Shown piece after piece: positions 34,094-46,599 of a DNA stretch of 64,000 nucleotides (its first letter is position 1; the number at the start of each line of letters is the position of its first letter). The stretch is from NCBI RefSeq assembly GCF_000283155.1, contig NW_004454171.1:13000519-13064518 (forward strand). The letters run 5' to 3'. The translations under genes and the position numbers were made by a program. The stretch comes from Ceratotherium simum simum (Eukaryota > Chordata > Mammalia > Perissodactyla > Rhinocerotidae). Below the pieces are notes generated by a model, which saw nothing but the letters and a program-made list of their open reading frames with translations, was not told the origin of the DNA and searched no databases.

Positions 34094-34107
34094 AGGAATT
34101 ATTCTTT

Positions 34108-35062
34108 GATGTTAGCATTCATGGGTCAAACTTATACATCCGTTAGCGATGATAAGTTCCTGATTAAGTGGAAAAAATTCAGAAGCATGTATAATTTCCA
34201 CTTTATAATAAGTCAAGGGCAAACATCTTATAGCCCTCCGTAACACCATACTGCCACATTTATGAATAAGATTCATGTCATTTCAGATCAGAATTTTAAG
34301 GTTTTTGGTCATGGTCATGAACTAACTTGCAGAACAAATGATTACTCACCCTGATAATGGCATTGTAAGGTATTAATTTAAAACAACGTAGAGGCCTACT
34401 AAGCTTCCAAGCATGAAAATACGTACCATTCCAAATTGATTTAAAATTTGGAAATATCACCATTTCATTTTAACTACTAGGTCTGAAGTGTATATTTCTC
34501 CTATCTTTAAAACAACTGATTTAAAAGACTCTAAAAATGATTAATTGTATTGTATTAAAGCAGTAACACACCTTTTCTCAAATTGATCTTAAATATGTGT
34601 TCCTCAGCTTGTCCTCAAGGAGTCTCTGGAATGATACTTGTCACACTGATTTCAGAAATTAGTCAGCCATAAATAGGAGGCACTGGAGACATGCAATTGT
34701 TTTCAGGAATTGGTACTCAACAGTATTTTTAAGTGCTCTTTGCTTATTTGTGTGGTCTTTTATTTGGGACCCATTATAGCTTGGACCAACATTTGAACTG
34801 TATTAGGAGAGAATATGATATATGCTAAGAAACTTATTAGCAACTTGATGTGATTGTGAATTAAAGGCATTTTAAGTTTTACTTCATCTTTCCAATCTTG
34901 TCTTCTAGTGAAACGGTTTTTTTGGTAAGCTGAGATGTGTCATTTGAGTCTAATAATTTCTTTTCATTTGAATGAAGAGAAAAAGCCAACACTACCACCT
35001 GGAAACCTGTAACTCAAGAATGAAACCAAGACACCCATATCTTCGGAGCATACTAAAGCAGA
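34108..35062. other. Unassigned AT-rich DNA
   Basis: No recognised repeat or exon for about 950 bp. Confidence 0.5.
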
Positions 35063-35643
35063 TGTGGTAGACAGCCCCCAGGGTGGCTCCCAATGACCCC
35101 TGTCTTCTGGTCATCATGCACTTGTGTAACCCCCTGAGTTTGGCAGAACTTCGTGACTCATTTCTAATGAACAGAATACAGCAGAAGTGATGGTGTGTCA
35201 CTTCTGAGATTAGGTTAAAAGAGACTGCTGCTTTCCTCTTTGGTCATCTGTTTCTTGCTCTCTCTCAGATTCCTTGCTCTGAGGAAAGCCAGCCTCCATG
35301 TTGTGAGCAGCCCTATCGCGGGACCCGTGTGGTGAAGAACTGGGGGAGGCCTTTGGTCAACAGCTACGGAGAAACTGGGGCCCTCAGCCCAACATCTTGC
35401 AAGGAATGGAAGCCTACCAACACGCACACCAGGTAACTTGGAAGTGGGTCCTTCAGTCCCAGTGGAACCTCGACACCGCAGCAGCCCTGGACTGCAGCCT
35501 CACGAAGGACCCTGAGCCAAAACCACCCCGCTAAGCAGCCCCCACACTCCTGACTCTCAGAAACTGTGAGATAATAAATGTTTGTTGTTTTAGGTTGCCG
35601 GGTTTGGGGGTAATTTGTTATGCAGCAATAGAAAGGTAATACA
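35063..35643 (+). mobile_element. Solitary LTR, MLT1/MaLR type, plus strand
   Basis: It begins TGTGGTAGACAG and ends AAGGTAATACA, a TG...CA LTR of about 580 bp. Internal landmarks are GTCACTTCTGAGATTAGGTT, CAGCCTCCATGTTGTGAGCA, CAGAAACTGTGAGATAATAA (containing the polyadenylation signal) and TTTGTTATGCAGCAATAGAA, as in MLT1 LTRs. No internal retroviral-like region or second LTR adjoins it, so it is a recombined solo LTR. Confidence 0.85.
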
Positions 35644-35819
35644 GAATGTAATTTCTGACATTTTAATAACTAACACCCATTGGATGGAGGCCCAGAAGGG
35701 CCAGTTTTAGACCATATTCTACTCCGTAACTAGTAATGGTATATTATATAGAGAGGAGGAGTTCACCAAAACTCAGATATAGCATCTTATATTCCTTAAT
35801 GTGAGATTTCATTTTCCAG

Positions 35820-36050
35820 AAGTTAGGAGAGAGCCTAAACTCTGGTGTCAGACTGACTGGGCTTCAATCTTGACTCTACCAGTTGGTTGTTAGTGTGCAA
35901 ATTCGGACAAGTCATTTAACTTACCTTAAACTCATTTCTTCATTTTTAAATAAAGGCAATGATAGTACTATTACGAGAACTGAGAGAATTCATTTAAAGG
36001 TCCTGGTACACATTTAACAATGTCAATTACTGCTGTTACCGTCACCAGGT
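35820..36050 (+). mobile_element. MIR SINE, plus strand
   Basis: CTCTGGTGTCAGACTGACTG, ACTCTACCAGTTGGTTG, CAAGTCATTTAACTTACC and TTCATTTTTAAATAAAGGCA in MIR order. Confidence 0.85.
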
Positions 36051-36469
36051 CAGAGAGAAGTCAGTGTCAGCGTCTACTCTCGATATTTTTCTTCACAGCT
36101 TGAAAAAAAGCCATTTACTCTTCATAAAATTAAGATCATGACTAGGTTCCTATTCTACAGGGAACTATTGCTAATATTTGGTCTATGTTATAATTTAATT
36201 GCCAGCTCTGTTTAGAGAGTATTTCCACTCTTGAAGTGAATATTTTGATTCATAAATTTCTTGTTTAAGCTATAATGCGGTTTTCATAAGTTTAAGATGA
36301 CATTAAAAGGCAAGTAGCAGGATTATCGAATTGGATGACAACACTTTTTTGGAGTACTTATTAGGAAACGTGAACGTTGATACAGCATGAATTATGTCCA
36401 TAAGATAATGAGTGATTTTTTTTTTTTCAAACACAGTAAAGCTATCCAACCAAATGAATTGTTTCCTTC

Positions 36470-37015
36470 AGAATAATAACTCATTCATTCAGCAAATGGG
36501 TATCCAGCACCTCGTATGTTCCAGGCACCATTCCAGGTGCTGGGGATGCAAGGATAAAGGTAACAGTCTGTGCCTTCAAGGAGTTTGACACTTGGACACA
36601 GAAGAATACACAGGCAGCTTCAGGACAGTTTAAGGAGTACAGTGGGGTAAGCACTGGATGCCATTAAAAAATGGGTGTGGAAGAAGGTTCCCTGGCTGAG
36701 GTGAAGATAGAGGCAGGTCCTGAAATGTTAACCAGAGTCATTAGGCAGGAAGAATGGACAGGGAAGGTGGGTCTGTGTTCCAGACTGTGCGGGGGACCAG
36801 AGGCAGAAGAGGATGTGGCATATTTAGGAGGCAACATGTAATTCAATGTGGCTGGATCTTGTCAGGTCACAAGATGGGGAGTGACCAGAGATGACACTGG
36901 GGAGGGAAGCAGGGTTCCATCATGAAGAGTCATGATGCCATTCCAAGGATTTTGGACTTTACCGTGAATGCATTGGTGAGCCAAGGAATGACTTGAAGGA
37001 GGGCGTGCTCCCACA
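36470..37015 (-). mobile_element. LINE-2 relic, minus strand
   Basis: CATTCATTCAGCAAATGGGT, CAGGCACCATTCCAGGTGCT and CCTTCAAGGAGTTTGACACT mark the reversed L2 3' end. Further right CCATTCCAAGGATTTTGGAC and GTGAGCCAAGGAATGACTTG continue in the expected order. Confidence 0.88.
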
Positions 37016-38555
37016 GGCTACACACTTGTTCAGTTGTGCTCCTTTACTCAAAACTTTGTAGAACTCCTCTTAAATGGCCTTCAGGTCACTCTTTTGAATA
37101 TGCTCAATGCTGATAATGCTTTTGAGAGTGGATTTGATTTGGGGGTGGGATGTGGGGCAGGGTGGGAAACAGAAACCGTTTAGAGGAATTGTGTTCAGTA
37201 AACAAAGTTGATGACAAAGGAGGTTAATATTATTTAGACTCAAAAATTTGCTCTGATCATAAAGTCATGAGGCTGAATCTTTGCTTCTCATTGTATTTCA
37301 TGAAACACACAATTATACACTTTAGAATTTGTTAATTGGATGGCCACTCATGTTTTTAACTGACTTGGCAGCAGCAGAATTACCCAGATGCTCTGAAGGA
37401 ATATTATCTCCCAGCCTTGAAAATGGTGCCCTGTGAAGCTTCTTGTCTGGGGCAGGGCTCTGCAGTCAGAGCAGGGCTGTGGAGCACACTGTCCCCACCA
37501 TCCGCATTTCACTCCACCATCTGGGTTGTGATCCCATTTTAAATCATCTCAGACAGTACCACTAGTGTTTGGGTTTCTTACTGTACTGCCTGTTAGTGTT
37601 TAAAACATTTTTATATGCATTTATCTATCTTCTCTAAAGTGTTGGTGACACACACGTCCAGTTCAATTCTACGACGTGTGCTGTCCTCATCACTATAGTG
37701 AGATGATTTAAGGCCAGTACGAGCATTCATCTTTAACGTCCATTCTACTCACAAGTTTATGGCGAGCATGTGGAGGAATGTCAGTATATTTCTAAGGAAC
37801 AAAGCAGACATTCATGTTTAGGACCAATTTAAAATATTCTACTAAAGTCATTTTATACCTATGAAATGTTTAATCCCAATTTCTATTTTTGATACCTAGT
37901 ATATTGATAATTTTTCTAGTTTGAGAGATCAGATGTCTTTACTTAATAGTTTTATTTCTTTAGCAGACATATTCCCCAAATCCTATTTTCAAAAAGGGTT
38001 TCTACCATGTGGGAAGAAGATTTAACAGAATGAAATAACGAAAATAAGTAAGGGAATCAAGAAAAAAAGAAAAATGAGTAGAAAAGATAGGATCAGAGGT
38101 GAGGTTAGCACACAAAATATATAGAATGAAGACCATACTTTCAGAAAGAAAGCCACTCGTTTGCCTTAAAGCTTTTTAGTAGTCAAGAGGAAAAAGACAC
38201 CACCAAAGTCACCATTCCCAGCGTCCAGATGATTTAGAAGAATCACACCACCATCAAAATCACCATCAGCAGCAGCCCCTAGTGCCTTTGGGGAAGCCCA
38301 GCAATTTGTGGTTCTGAGACCAAAGAAGCTTATCTTGCTCTAAGTACAGCTCATCAACTGTGAGGAAACCAAATATACTATATAGTGCTTTACTGTGGGT
38401 TACCTAACTCTACAATATTCCATATTGAACCAGCTGGAGACAAAACCAAAAAGGGACAAACCCAACACCAGATGAAGTTAATAATGATTTAAATCATTTT
38501 ATAAAGAAGGAGCAATCAAGGAAGTGCCTATTTAATCACTCCAGAACCGCCCTAC
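37016..38555. other. Unassigned sequence
   Basis: No exon or clear repeat. A short stretch at 37020-37095 (TTTGTAGAACTCCTCTTAAA) may be another L2 trace. Confidence 0.4.
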
Positions 38556-38559
38556 CTCT

Positions 38560-39152
38560 GCTAATGGACACCAGCAAAACGCCTTTCCTCACTCTACTTC
38601 CTTTGCTAGCTGCAAGGGAGTCTGGGAAATGTAGTTTTTAGCTTTCCAGTCTCAGCTGTATAGGAAGGCACAGTAGAAGAGGGTTAGAAGAGATGCTGTG
38701 TAAACAAGTCTACAATATCTACCTCAGCAATTTTAGTCCTTTGGATATTGATTGGTCTAAGAAGAGGTATGGAATCCAGTTCTAGCTGATGAAATGTGAG
38801 GGGTAGTCTTCCACCAAGGGCTTTCCTTCCTGAATAAAAAGACAAAACTTCTGAAGGAAATCATTCTCTGCCTCTACACTTCTTCCTGTCTGGAACACAT
38901 ATGCAATGCCTAGCAATGCAGCAGCCATCTGGAGACCATGAGGTAACAAGCTTGAGAATGAAAGTCAGTACATCAAGGATGATAGAAAAGAAAGACAGAG
39001 CCTGGGTCTCTGATGACATTGTTGAGCTGTTGTGTCAAACCTTGAGTGCTTACCCCTGGACTATTTTTATGAGGGACAAATAAAGCTCTCTTTGTCAAGG
39101 CTGTCGTAGTTGAGTTTTCTGTTGTTTGCTGCTGAATGCATTTCTAACACAG
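38560..39152 (+). mobile_element. Probable ancient LTR (ERVL/MaLR-like), plus strand
   Basis: CTGGGAAATGTAGTTTTTAG, then AGCAGCCATCTGGAGACCAT, GAGGTAACAAGCTTGAGAAT, CAAATAAAGCTC (polyadenylation signal) and TTTTCTGTTGTTTGCTGCTG ending in CTAACACA. This order is that of an old mammalian LTR of the same broad type as the one at 35 kb. The subtype and exact left end are not resolved. Confidence 0.55.
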
Positions 39153-39159
39153 AGCCTTT

Positions 39160-39335
39160 TGCATCAGTCCAGGCTGGGACAGGAGTGGGGGCTCTGGATC
39201 TGTACAAAGATGGAGAGAACTGATCAGACTCAGGATATATTTTGGAAATAGAACCATCAGGACTTGATGAAGGGTTGGCTGGAAACAGAGAGTAAGAGGT
39301 GGAAGAAATCAAGGATGACTTTTAGGTTTTTGTCT
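39160..39335 (-). mobile_element. LINE-2 fragment, minus strand
   Basis: CAGGATATATTTTGGAAATA, ACCATCAGGACTTGATGAAG and TCAAGGATGACTTTTAGGTT are the reversed L2 segment also seen at 29.9 and 42.6 kb. Confidence 0.8.
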
Positions 39336-40139
39336 AGATATGACTGATAGAAATGTATAATCTTGTTTTTATTCAGAATGTGGGAAAATTCTTTCTCCCA
39401 CAGCTGCAGAAATAGCTAAGGAAGATAAAAACATCTTCATGTTGTTCCCTCGACACCTGTTTTCCATTGAGCCTAAGGAAAAAAATGGGTTAAACTCATG
39501 TTAAATAATGCAGAAAAGGGTTGGAAATACCTAACATCTATTATGAATACTGTAGTTGGAACATATTAGCAACCTCTCCAAAGTCTTCTCATCGTCAAAG
39601 CCTTCTGTTTCCATCGAAGTCCAGGTGTACAAAACTAACCCCTTACATCAACCATTATGTTTCTGGTTTTTATTGCTTGCAGGAGTAGACTATTATAATA
39701 CTAATACTTCTAAAGAATATATTAATTTCTTGAATCAGTAGGATAATGCTCCACAGCTGGGTCAAATAAAAATTCCAAACCAGAGCTTTTTTTTTTTTGA
39801 AGAATGTATTCTTTCCAAATATCTACCATCGTATACATATATTTTAACACCGACTAAAAAAGAAAGATGACTTTGTATGTTTTATATCTATTACTTGCAT
39901 TGCTCAGGCTTTTGTTGATGAGAGTATACTGGGAATGCCAAATACACGGCCTGCTGCAACGACAGTTGCTTCTAAAGAAGATGGATCACCCCCTGCCCCT
40001 CCTGAAAGGATGGACTTTAGGGACACGAATCACATGACCCCTTCCACTCATGTCCCAGCCCCAGCTGGAGGGACTGTAAATTCATAGGCTGGCCAGAGCC
40101 CCACGGCATGACTAGGCTTGAAAGGGTGGACGGGCCATT
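39336..40139. other. Unassigned sequence, possible old repeat at 39.9-40.2 kb
   Basis: AT-rich to about 39.9 kb. From about 39900 the composition becomes GC-richer (CACATGACCCCTTCCACTCA, CCCAGCCCCAGCTGGAGGGA) and resembles old interspersed-repeat sequence, but I cannot name a family. Confidence 0.35.
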
Positions 40140-40195
40140 CAGATTCTCTCCCACTCTCTCTCTCCCTCTCCTTTCTGTCTCTCTCTGTCAGGAAT
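40140..40195. repeat. (TC)n-rich low-complexity tract
   Basis: CTCTCCCACTCTCTCTCTCC-type pyrimidine run with interruptions. Confidence 0.85.
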
Positions 40196-40650
40196 TTGAA
40201 ATGAAAAACTTTAAGTGAATGAAGCAATCTGCCTCAGAAAGTGAAACTTAAAAATTATGAGGTAGAGCGATGCTGTGAGAACAACCAGCGGGTCCTGACA
40301 GGGAAATTAAGAAGCAAGTTTCTGGCTTGAGCACAGAGAGCCCCGCCACAGTCCCTGATGGTGGAACATTCCTTCCTCCCTTCTCCTTCGCCTGCCCACC
40401 ATTTGGAGGCAGGAGGAGAAAGCCTGAGTTGCAGCAATGGCAAGACAAGGCTCAATAGCCAACGCCAGAGATACCCAGGAAGAGCAAATCCATCCAGTTG
40501 ACACAGGGGCAGAGTTGTTTTCCTCATGGCCTCCGTCCCACCTGACTCATACTTCAAGGAGTTGAGGTAACTTGAGACAGTCTCTGTCTTTTGCAATGAA
40601 AACAGCCCAACTAAAACCCAAAACAGTAACAAAAGTCTATCTTTTATACT
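40196..40650. other. Unassigned moderately GC-rich sequence
   Basis: Minus-strand frames of 133, 66 and 65 codons overlap in different registers (40248-40656). None has a domain, clear start context or flanking splice sites that I can defend. I see no supported gene. Confidence 0.4.
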
Positions 40651-40710
40651 GTTCATAATTGTTATTAATAATAATTATAATAATATAATTATTGTTTTAA
40701 ACAAATAATT
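40651..40710. repeat. AT-rich (AAT/ATT)n tract
   Basis: ATTAATAATAATTATAATAA with a palindromic character. Simple sequence. Confidence 0.85.
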
Positions 40711-41755
40711 ACACTTTTGTGTTTTCTCCAAGCCTATGCTACAAGAGAGCAAGGATTTCAGGAGCACGAAATATTTTCATATGAATAACCCCAGACATTT
40801 TCTCCAAGGTGAACCCAAACCCTACATGAGCTACTTCATTCAAAGATCCTTTTCAAACTGGAGCATTCTGTGAAACTGAGGAACGAGTTCCAGGGAAAAT
40901 ATTTGTGCAGCCTTACTCGGTAGGCCTGGGCAAGGTGCTGTGTGTGATGGGAGGCTGCAGACTGGGGCAAGCGGACTTGCCTAACAGCACTCAGGACAGA
41001 ATGGGGTTGTGGCCTCTCATGGACAACTTTGCATCTGTTTCCTCAAAGATAGGTGTTGGTCTTCACTGGACAGTGTCCTTGGGCCCACCACCCATCCCCC
41101 TTCTTCTCTCCACTTTCCTTCCTCCCAATTGTCTGTTTCACCAACACATAGGTGGCCATTCACAGTGAAACCATTTGATCACAGTAGGAGGAAACTGGAG
41201 GGGAATATGCTAAAGTGAAATTCCAAGAAATCCACGTTCAAGTCACACAAATTGAGATATACACACTTAATATAAGGTGGTGAGTGTTTCAACTTATACA
41301 GAACATGGTTTCCGCCAGGAATCTGCCGCCTGGGTCCTGGGGAAAATGGCCAAATATGCAGAAGGATTCTTTGCTTCTCTCCCACACACTTCTCTGTCTG
41401 CCAGGTACCCAGCTATTCATGGACTGATGGACTTAATATTTGCATTTTAAAAGAAAAGGCTGTAGTCCTTCCTCTCCCCGCCAAATAACCTAAAACAGGT
41501 GATAAGGGAGCTGCTTTATCTAGCTTTCTGGAAGACAGCAGAGCAGGTCTTTCAGATTCTGGCGTCTCTGTTTGACACTTCTTTTCTAATGCCTCTGCCT
41601 CCCTTTAAACCAAAATTTAACCAATTCAAATGCCTCTATAAATTGTACGTGTGCACAGCTGCTAAAACAAAGATGAAGTCTTCTTATGCCTTTTTTGTTT
41701 GCCAAGAACAAGAGACCCCGAGCCATTCTTGACATACCCCAGCCTTCAGAAGCCT
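40711..41755. other. Unassigned sequence
   Basis: No recognised repeat or exon. Frames at 40905-41218 overlap in two registers without a domain. Confidence 0.4.
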
Positions 41756-41759
41756 CGTC

Positions 41760-42108
41760 CTGTGGCAGGAGGATGGGAGGAGAATATGAGATACAGAGGC
41801 CCTGGGAAGTTTCCCTGGGGAGGTGATGCTTAAGTGAGAACTTAGGGGTGAGGAGAAACCAGCCACGCTGGAACTAGCTTTCCAGCAGAGGAACAGCATA
41901 TGCAAAAGTCCTGAGTCAAGAAAGACCTTGACATATTTAAGGAATTAAGAAAGGACTAAGGGAGCTGGAGCATATTGAGTATAAGGGGAAATGGCAAGAC
42001 CTGAGCTTGGAGAAGGACGTGGAGGCCAGATTGTATTGGGACCTGTAGGCCACGGAAATGTGTGTATTTTAGTCTAAGTATAAAGGAAGACTTGAGGAAT
42101 TTAGGCGG
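41760..42108 (-). mobile_element. LINE-2 relic, minus strand, first part
   Basis: GGAGGTGATGCTTAAGTGAG, CAGAGGAACAGCATATGCAA and GGACCTGTAGGCCACGGAAA in reversed L2 order. The copy is interrupted at about 42110 by an L1 3' end and resumes at about 42430. Confidence 0.85.
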
Positions 42109-42109
42109 T

Positions 42110-42425
42110 AGTGTCATAATTTGTTTTATATTTCAAACCTGTTGATACCAGTTATATAATGTTCAGAACTGGGCAAAACTAATCTATGGCAATAGATGTC
42201 AGGATGGTGGTTACCTTTGGGGGTTAACGACTGGGAGGGATTGTGGGGGGTTTCTGGAGTCAGTGATAGCATTTTATTTCTTGATCTGAGTGTTGGTTAT
42301 ACAGGTGTGTGCAGGCTGTGAAAATGCATTGAGCTGTACATTTATGATTTGTGCACTTCTCCGTAAGATTTTTCTGTAGTAACATTTCTGTAAACATTTT
42401 ACCAAAAAAAAATATATATGTAAAG
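42110..42425 (+). mobile_element. LINE-1 3' UTR fragment, plus strand, inside L2
   Basis: CAGGATGGTGGTTACCTTTG, TTATTTCTTGATCTGAGTGT, TGGTTATACAGGTGTGTGC and AGCTGTACATTTATGATTTG match the 3' UTR of old L1 subfamilies. It splits the surrounding L2. Confidence 0.82.
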
Positions 42426-42429
42426 GATT

Positions 42430-43170
42430 ACAATGTCTGGATGGAGAACAGATTTCAGCGGCAAGGCAGAAGGGGGGACCCCTTAGGAAGTTATTGTAGT
42501 AGTGCAGAGAGAAGTCGATGGTGGCTTGAGCTGATATGGTGGACATCAAGACAGAGAGAAATATAAAGATAGCAGACATTTTGTAGTGAAATTGATAGAA
42601 CTTGGTGATGGAATGGATATGAGCATTTTAAGAAAAGAATGACATGCAGGTTTCTGACTTGAGCAATTAGGTAAAGGGTGATGCCATTCGCTGAGAATGG
42701 GGAGGAGCAGGTTTGTAGGCAGAAGATCAAGGATTCAGCTTTGGATGTATTATGTGATTTTAGATACCCAGGAAGCATCCAAATGGTAATATCAGGTAGA
42801 CTGTTGGATATCAGGTAAGTTGGTGCTCAGAGAAGAGGTCTTTGATAGGGGTGTAAGTGTTGTCCCTGTAGACATATAGATTACTGTAGAAGATATGAGA
42901 ATGTTTGGGAACATCTTAGGGACAGAGAGTAGAGAGAGTGAAGAAGAGGGACAGGACCCCGTCTTAAGAAACTGCATCACTGAGAGTTAAGGTAAAGAAG
43001 GAAGAGGCAGCAAAGAATACCAATAGGTTAGGGAAAAAGAGACAGCAATCGTGGCATCAATCTAAGAGAGTTGACTGGTGCTGTGAGGTTGAGTAAGATA
43101 AGGATAGAAAAGGATCCACTGGACTTGACAACGTGGAAGGACATTAGTAACACTGGTGAGAATCTCAGTC
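42430..43170 (-). mobile_element. LINE-2 relic, minus strand, second part
   Basis: GTTATTGTAGTAGTGCAGAG, GAACTTGGTGATGGAATGGA, GGTGATGCCATTCGCTGAGA and TGAGGTTGAGTAAGATAAGG continue the reversed L2 ORF2 towards its reverse-transcriptase core. No open frame remains. Confidence 0.88.
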
Positions 43171-43189
43171 ACTTTATTAACTATCCTAA

Positions 43190-43420
43190 GCCTTCTTTGC
43201 TCAGCAAAATGTCATAGTAGTTGCACCCACTTCACAGAGCCTTTATGTGTAAAGGACTTCACACGCTTTGTACAATGTTTGGCTAAATGTGAGTTGTTAT
43301 ATTAGCTGAGAACAAATGCTAGCATTTCTGTAAAATAGGCTTGATAATACCCTCCTCATAAACTTGTTAAGAGGAATAATGAAATAACATTACATGTTAG
43401 AAAAGCAGATTTTAAAAAAA
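43190..43420 (+). mobile_element. MIR relics, plus strand
   Basis: AGTTGCACCCACTTCACAGA plus TTCACACGCTTTGTACAATG, and then TGTAAAATAGGCTTGATAAT, are MIR 3'-half features. Probably two overlapping fragments. Confidence 0.6.
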
Positions 43421-44445
43421 CTGTAGGTCAGTCTTTGCCATACCCATACTTGAGTTAATTTATAGCTGCGTACGTCTGGGAATGAGGGGACCAGACCAAA
43501 TCTTCGAGGAAGTGGAAGACTCAGTAGTAGGGTTATGCCCTTCCGTTTGTTATTTAGGTCAGAATCCTAGAGAAGTGGTTGGGTATCAGTAAAAACTGAG
43601 AAAACTGTGTTGCAGAAAACAGTATGATAAATTGAAACACTGACATTTGTTTCACCTTCTATGCAGAACACCAACTGGCTTTGGCTCCCTACAGTTGCAT
43701 TACTGGTGTGGATGCTTCTCAGATGTACTGGGATTTAGCAAAAGTTGTCACAGGACCAAAGGCAGAGGCCCAGGATTAGGGGACCTGATACCAGTAAAGA
43801 CGGAATCATAGTGTTCTCCACAGTTTTTAAGCATGAAGGCCAAGACAAGGCCAGGGACTCTGGCCTTGCTCAAGGCCTTCACATCCTTCATGTTTCATAG
43901 CTGGAGGTCTAGTTCTAAGAAGACAAGTATCCAGGCATTGCTGGGGCTGACCCAGCATCAAGACAGTGGGGGCACTGGGGATAGTTCCTCTACTCCTTTT
44001 AACTGAAGATGGACTAATTGGCCAGGTTCTCAGATACACCTGATGAAAGGTGATCTTTGGCAATCAACAAACTGAAAAAATATTACCCACCAATTTCATT
44101 CGTATAGGAAATTGAGGGAAACCGTAGCACAACTGTGAAGTATTGCAAAGGTGAGATTTTTCCTGGTCTTTTCTGATGGAAGCACACAGCTTCTCATTCT
44201 TAGACGATCTGACATCAGCCACAGCCAAGAGGGAAGACAGGTCCCTATTCTTCCTGAAGGGCAGGTGGCTGGGTGCTCATGCTACCAGGAACAATAGCAT
44301 TGACTGCTTGCTGGGCCACCATGTCACCATTTACTGGCATCTGTAGGCTGTGATCAGAGAAACAGATCAGGATCTTTTCGAAAAGATACAAACACTAAGA
44401 AAGTATGCTCAAAACACAGATCAGTTTACTTCTCAGGACAAAGTT
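43421..44445. other. Unassigned sequence
   Basis: No named repeat or supported exon in about 1 kb. A 78-codon minus frame (43827-44063) lacks a recognisable domain. Confidence 0.4.
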
Positions 44446-44458
44446 AGGAATATAGGAG

Positions 44459-44732
44459 GGGCCAGCCTGGTGGCATAGTCGCTAAGTTCGCACGCTCTGC
44501 TTCGGTGGCCTGGGGTTCGAAGGTTTGGATCCTGGGTGCGGACCTACACACTGCTCGTCAAGCCTCGTCAAGCCTCATCAAGCCATGCTGTGGCCGTGTC
44601 CCACACACAAAATAGAGGAAGACTGGCACAGATGTTAGCCTAGCAACAATATTCCTCAAGCAAAAAAGAGGAAGATTGGCAACAGATGTTAGCCCAGGGC
44701 CAATCTTCCTCACCAAAAAAAAAAAAAAAAAG
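44459..44732 (+). mobile_element. ERE SINE, older type, plus strand, with internal triplication
   Basis: GGGCCAGCCTGGTGGCATAG head, CGCTCTGCTTCGGTGGCC, two tail units and A17. The target duplication AGGAATATAGGAG (44446-44458 and 44733-44745) is perfect over 13 bp. Unusually, the segment CGTCAAGCCT appears two and a half to three times in tandem at about 44557-44585 where other EREs have TATCAAGCCAT once. Confidence 0.95.
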
Positions 44733-45495
44733 AGGAATATAGGAGAAAAAAAACTCAGCTGGCAATCACAAAATAAGAAACCAGAATCAAATCAGATCGG
44801 GGATGAGATACTCACAGGCTATTAAAATTGGATTCAGGAAGCAGATAACCAGCTAGGAAATAGTCTGGAGTGCTTAAATGCCTACATATGCCTGAAAGTG
44901 TGTCTCCCTTCATCAGAGCCCAAGGTACAAGTTAAACGATTCACAAATCAGCACAAATCAGCTTCCAAAATGAGCAATATGTCTCTAAGTCTCTTGAATT
45001 AATATTAAGAAATGCTGCACCATCCAGAAATGGTTTCCAGTTGTTTAAACTTAAAGAAGAGTTAATTTGTTGAAACATCTTTGATCACTGATAAGTTATT
45101 GAATTGCAAAGCAGGATAATCAATTATGGATGATAAATTAACTAGAAATTATATTTCAATATTTTTTGGTTTTGGCTAATTCAGTGATTAGTTGATATTT
45201 GTTCAATATTTAACAACAAGGGACATACATAAATTTTACTTTTATGTCATTAGCATTTGACCAAAAATTCATTTTTTACCTTAAATATGAAGCTAAATCT
45301 AATTACTGATGATTTATTAGTATTCATTTCTTTGGAAATTGCCTGAAAACTGCTAAATATTGCTTTTAGGATAGAATCTTGAATGAGTTGAAACCAGTTT
45401 GTTAGGAAAAAAATATGTTTCGTTTATGTTTCAAGTAACTGAACCATTACATGATTGGCTATCTTACAATTGATTTTGAATTAACAAATGTTTTA

Positions 45496-45516
45496 ATTTC
45501 CACACAATGTGGAAAT
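45496..45516. repeat. Perfect 9-bp inverted repeat, 3-nt loop
   Basis: ATTTCCACA, loop CAA, TGTGGAAAT. Exact complement. No following T-run, so not a terminator-like element. Confidence 0.85.
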
Positions 45517-46599
45517 CATCATTAATATAACCAATGTTATAAAACCCTCTAAAATCTACTACAAAAATGATTTGAGACTGTCTTTAGTTATGATTTATAT
45601 TAATACAGCTCATAGTAAAGCTGAAATTTAGCAATCATCTAGTTAATTTATGTGGACAGATAAATTATCTCGTTGTCAAATACATAACACTACTAACATT
45701 TCACTTTCTATTTTATAGACGTGACATTTTACATTCAAGTTTGTACCCGAAATCTTGAATTAATTCACTTTTTTCCATTATACCTTACGCTGATAGCTTA
45801 ATTGCCCAGATGTAAGGAATGGTATAAAATGAAGTGGATTATAGATCATTAAAGGCTAATGTTAAATGGGGCGTTATTTAGTCAATTACTTTTGACCAGG
45901 CAAAGACTGTGAACAAGTTTGTCTCTGTTCCTCAACAATTTCCAATCCTTAGCCCTTCCTCTGTCCCCTCCCACCTCGTCAAGTTGTCTCCCCATTCATA
46001 TTAATTACTCAGTGTCCTGAAACTTTCTTTTCCTTCCACCAACATTAGCTCTGACACTCAAAGGTATAAACAATTGACAACAGCTGAGAATGTGAGTTTT
46101 CTCAGTAGTGTTTGGATTTTACCTAGCTTCTAACTTTTAAACTATAAAGATGTTGAAGGCATCAAGAAATGGGTAAGAGAAGTATTGGGGAGGATGCATG
46201 CTTTACAGTTGCCTTGAAATTGTACCAAGTAGCAATTTGCCTACTCCACCTGTGACGAAGGCAGACAAGAATTCTGCACCAACTCCCCCTTCCCGTAAAA
46301 CTCTCCTCTGTTTTACATAACCAGAAAATGTTTATTTTAATTATCGATATATTTGTTTCTATTTTTCCTGTGCCTTGTAAGGAAGGGCATGGCAAAAGAT
46401 ACAACATAACTATTGTATGCTCAATATTTCAAATTAAGAATTAAAATCACAATCTCTGGATGTCATTTCAAATGATTAATTTTATTTCACATCATTCATA
46501 AGGATAATGCATTACTTTAGGAGTTTTTTCCACAAACTTTCTTAAAAAAATAATTAGGTAATCACTAGTTCCTCAGTGGAAAATAAATTATGTAAGTAG

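Noticed and set aside
40248..40656. Overlapping minus-strand frames of up to 133 codons
   Set aside because: Three registers overlap, with no domain, no convincing splice sites and no CpG-island promoter nearby.
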